From assembly GCA_002297965.1 (NCBI GenBank), contig DBLF01000047.1:9998-16458 (forward strand): a DNA stretch of 6,461 nt, written 5' to 3'. Positions 6,321-6,461 of this stretch are shown piece by piece. The stretch's first letter is position 1. Every line of letters starts with the position of its first letter. The notes below the pieces were generated by a model, which searched no databases, was not told where the DNA came from, and worked only from the letters and a program-made list of their open reading frames with translations. A program made the position numbers and the translations under genes. The stretch comes from Candidatus Segatella papionis. Its GTDB lineage: Bacteria > Bacteroidota > Bacteroidia > Bacteroidales > Bacteroidaceae.

Positions 6321-6377
6321 CCCTACTAGCGACGAGGCCTTGCTCCTAGTAACGATTGAGCTTCGTCGCTAGTAGGG
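6321..6377. terminator. Strong stem-loop downstream of the ATPase gene, possible terminator
   Basis: A perfect 15-bp inverted repeat (6321-6335 with 6363-6377, core CTACTAGCGACGA) extends to 18 bp with one G-U pair (6336-6338 with 6360-6362). The 21-base loop contains CCTAGTAACGA, a degenerate further copy of the arm. It lies 28 bases after the stop codon. The plus-strand flank is AAATGGG and not a U-tract, so it may be a transcript end processed in another way, or a dispersed palindromic repeat. Confidence 0.6.
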
Positions 6378-6423
6378 AAATGGGAGACTATGTCATGTTA
6401 ATAGCAGCATGGTGTTTGGATGG

Positions 6424-6454
6424 CAAAGATAAGGTATTTTCTTGATTAACCAAA
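6424..6454 (-). promoter_or_regulatory. Minus-strand Bacteroidetes promoter pointing back toward the ATPase gene
   Basis: On the minus strand TTTG (6451-6454) is followed after 19 bases by TATCTTTG (6424-6431), matching both consensus boxes exactly. Transcription would begin near 6416-6420 and run leftward through the stem-loop toward the end of the ATPase gene. The first ATGs downstream open only very short frames (at most five codons), so a coding product is unlikely within the window. Confidence 0.6.
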
Positions 6455-6461
6455 CTTTTTG

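Overview
The window looks like chromosomal DNA from a Bacteroidales bacterium, most probably Prevotella or Segatella. Three things point there: promoters of the Bacteroidetes type (TTTG about 19-20 bases before TAnnTTTG), start codons without Shine-Dalgarno sites, and protein families typical of that group. The species is an inference from style; no database search was possible.

Layout. Positions 1-357 (+) hold the 3' end of a SpoU/TrmH-family RNA methyltransferase gene, cut by the window edge, followed by a 29-bp tandem duplication of its last codons and downstream flank. Positions 448-2295 (+) encode a five-helix membrane protein with a large extracytoplasmic alkaline-phosphatase-superfamily domain. 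Its layout resembles YejM/PbgA, but it keeps a full set of metal and nucleophile residues as in LtaS and EptA. Positions 2472-3977 (-) encode an acetyl-CoA hydrolase/transferase-family enzyme, probably succinyl-CoA:acetate CoA-transferase. It converges on the membrane gene across a bidirectional terminator. An extra copy of the terminator arm lies upstream.

Positions 3978-4876 contain no convincing gene but are dense in repeats: a cluster of four CTAGGC sites with a predicted branched fold, a 233-bp nested palindrome built from GGTGTAGTG units, a 15-bp inverted repeat, and a three-copy GGCTCTAA element whose last copy overlaps the -33 box of the next gene's promoter. Positions 4877-6292 (+) encode an AAA+ ATPase of the ATPase_2/DUF234 type, with a winged helix and a PD-(D/E)XK nuclease-like C-terminus. 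Downstream lie a strong stem-loop (6321-6377) and, at the window edge, a textbook minus-strand promoter (6424-6454). No ORF follows that promoter inside the window, so it may drive an antisense or small RNA.

The genes do not form one pathway. The membrane enzyme concerns the envelope, the CoA-transferase concerns fermentation and acyl-CoA balance, and the ATPase looks like an accessory, separately transcribed gene. The most unusual material is the 4.2-4.85 kb intergenic region and the arrangement of operator-like repeats on the ATPase promoter.
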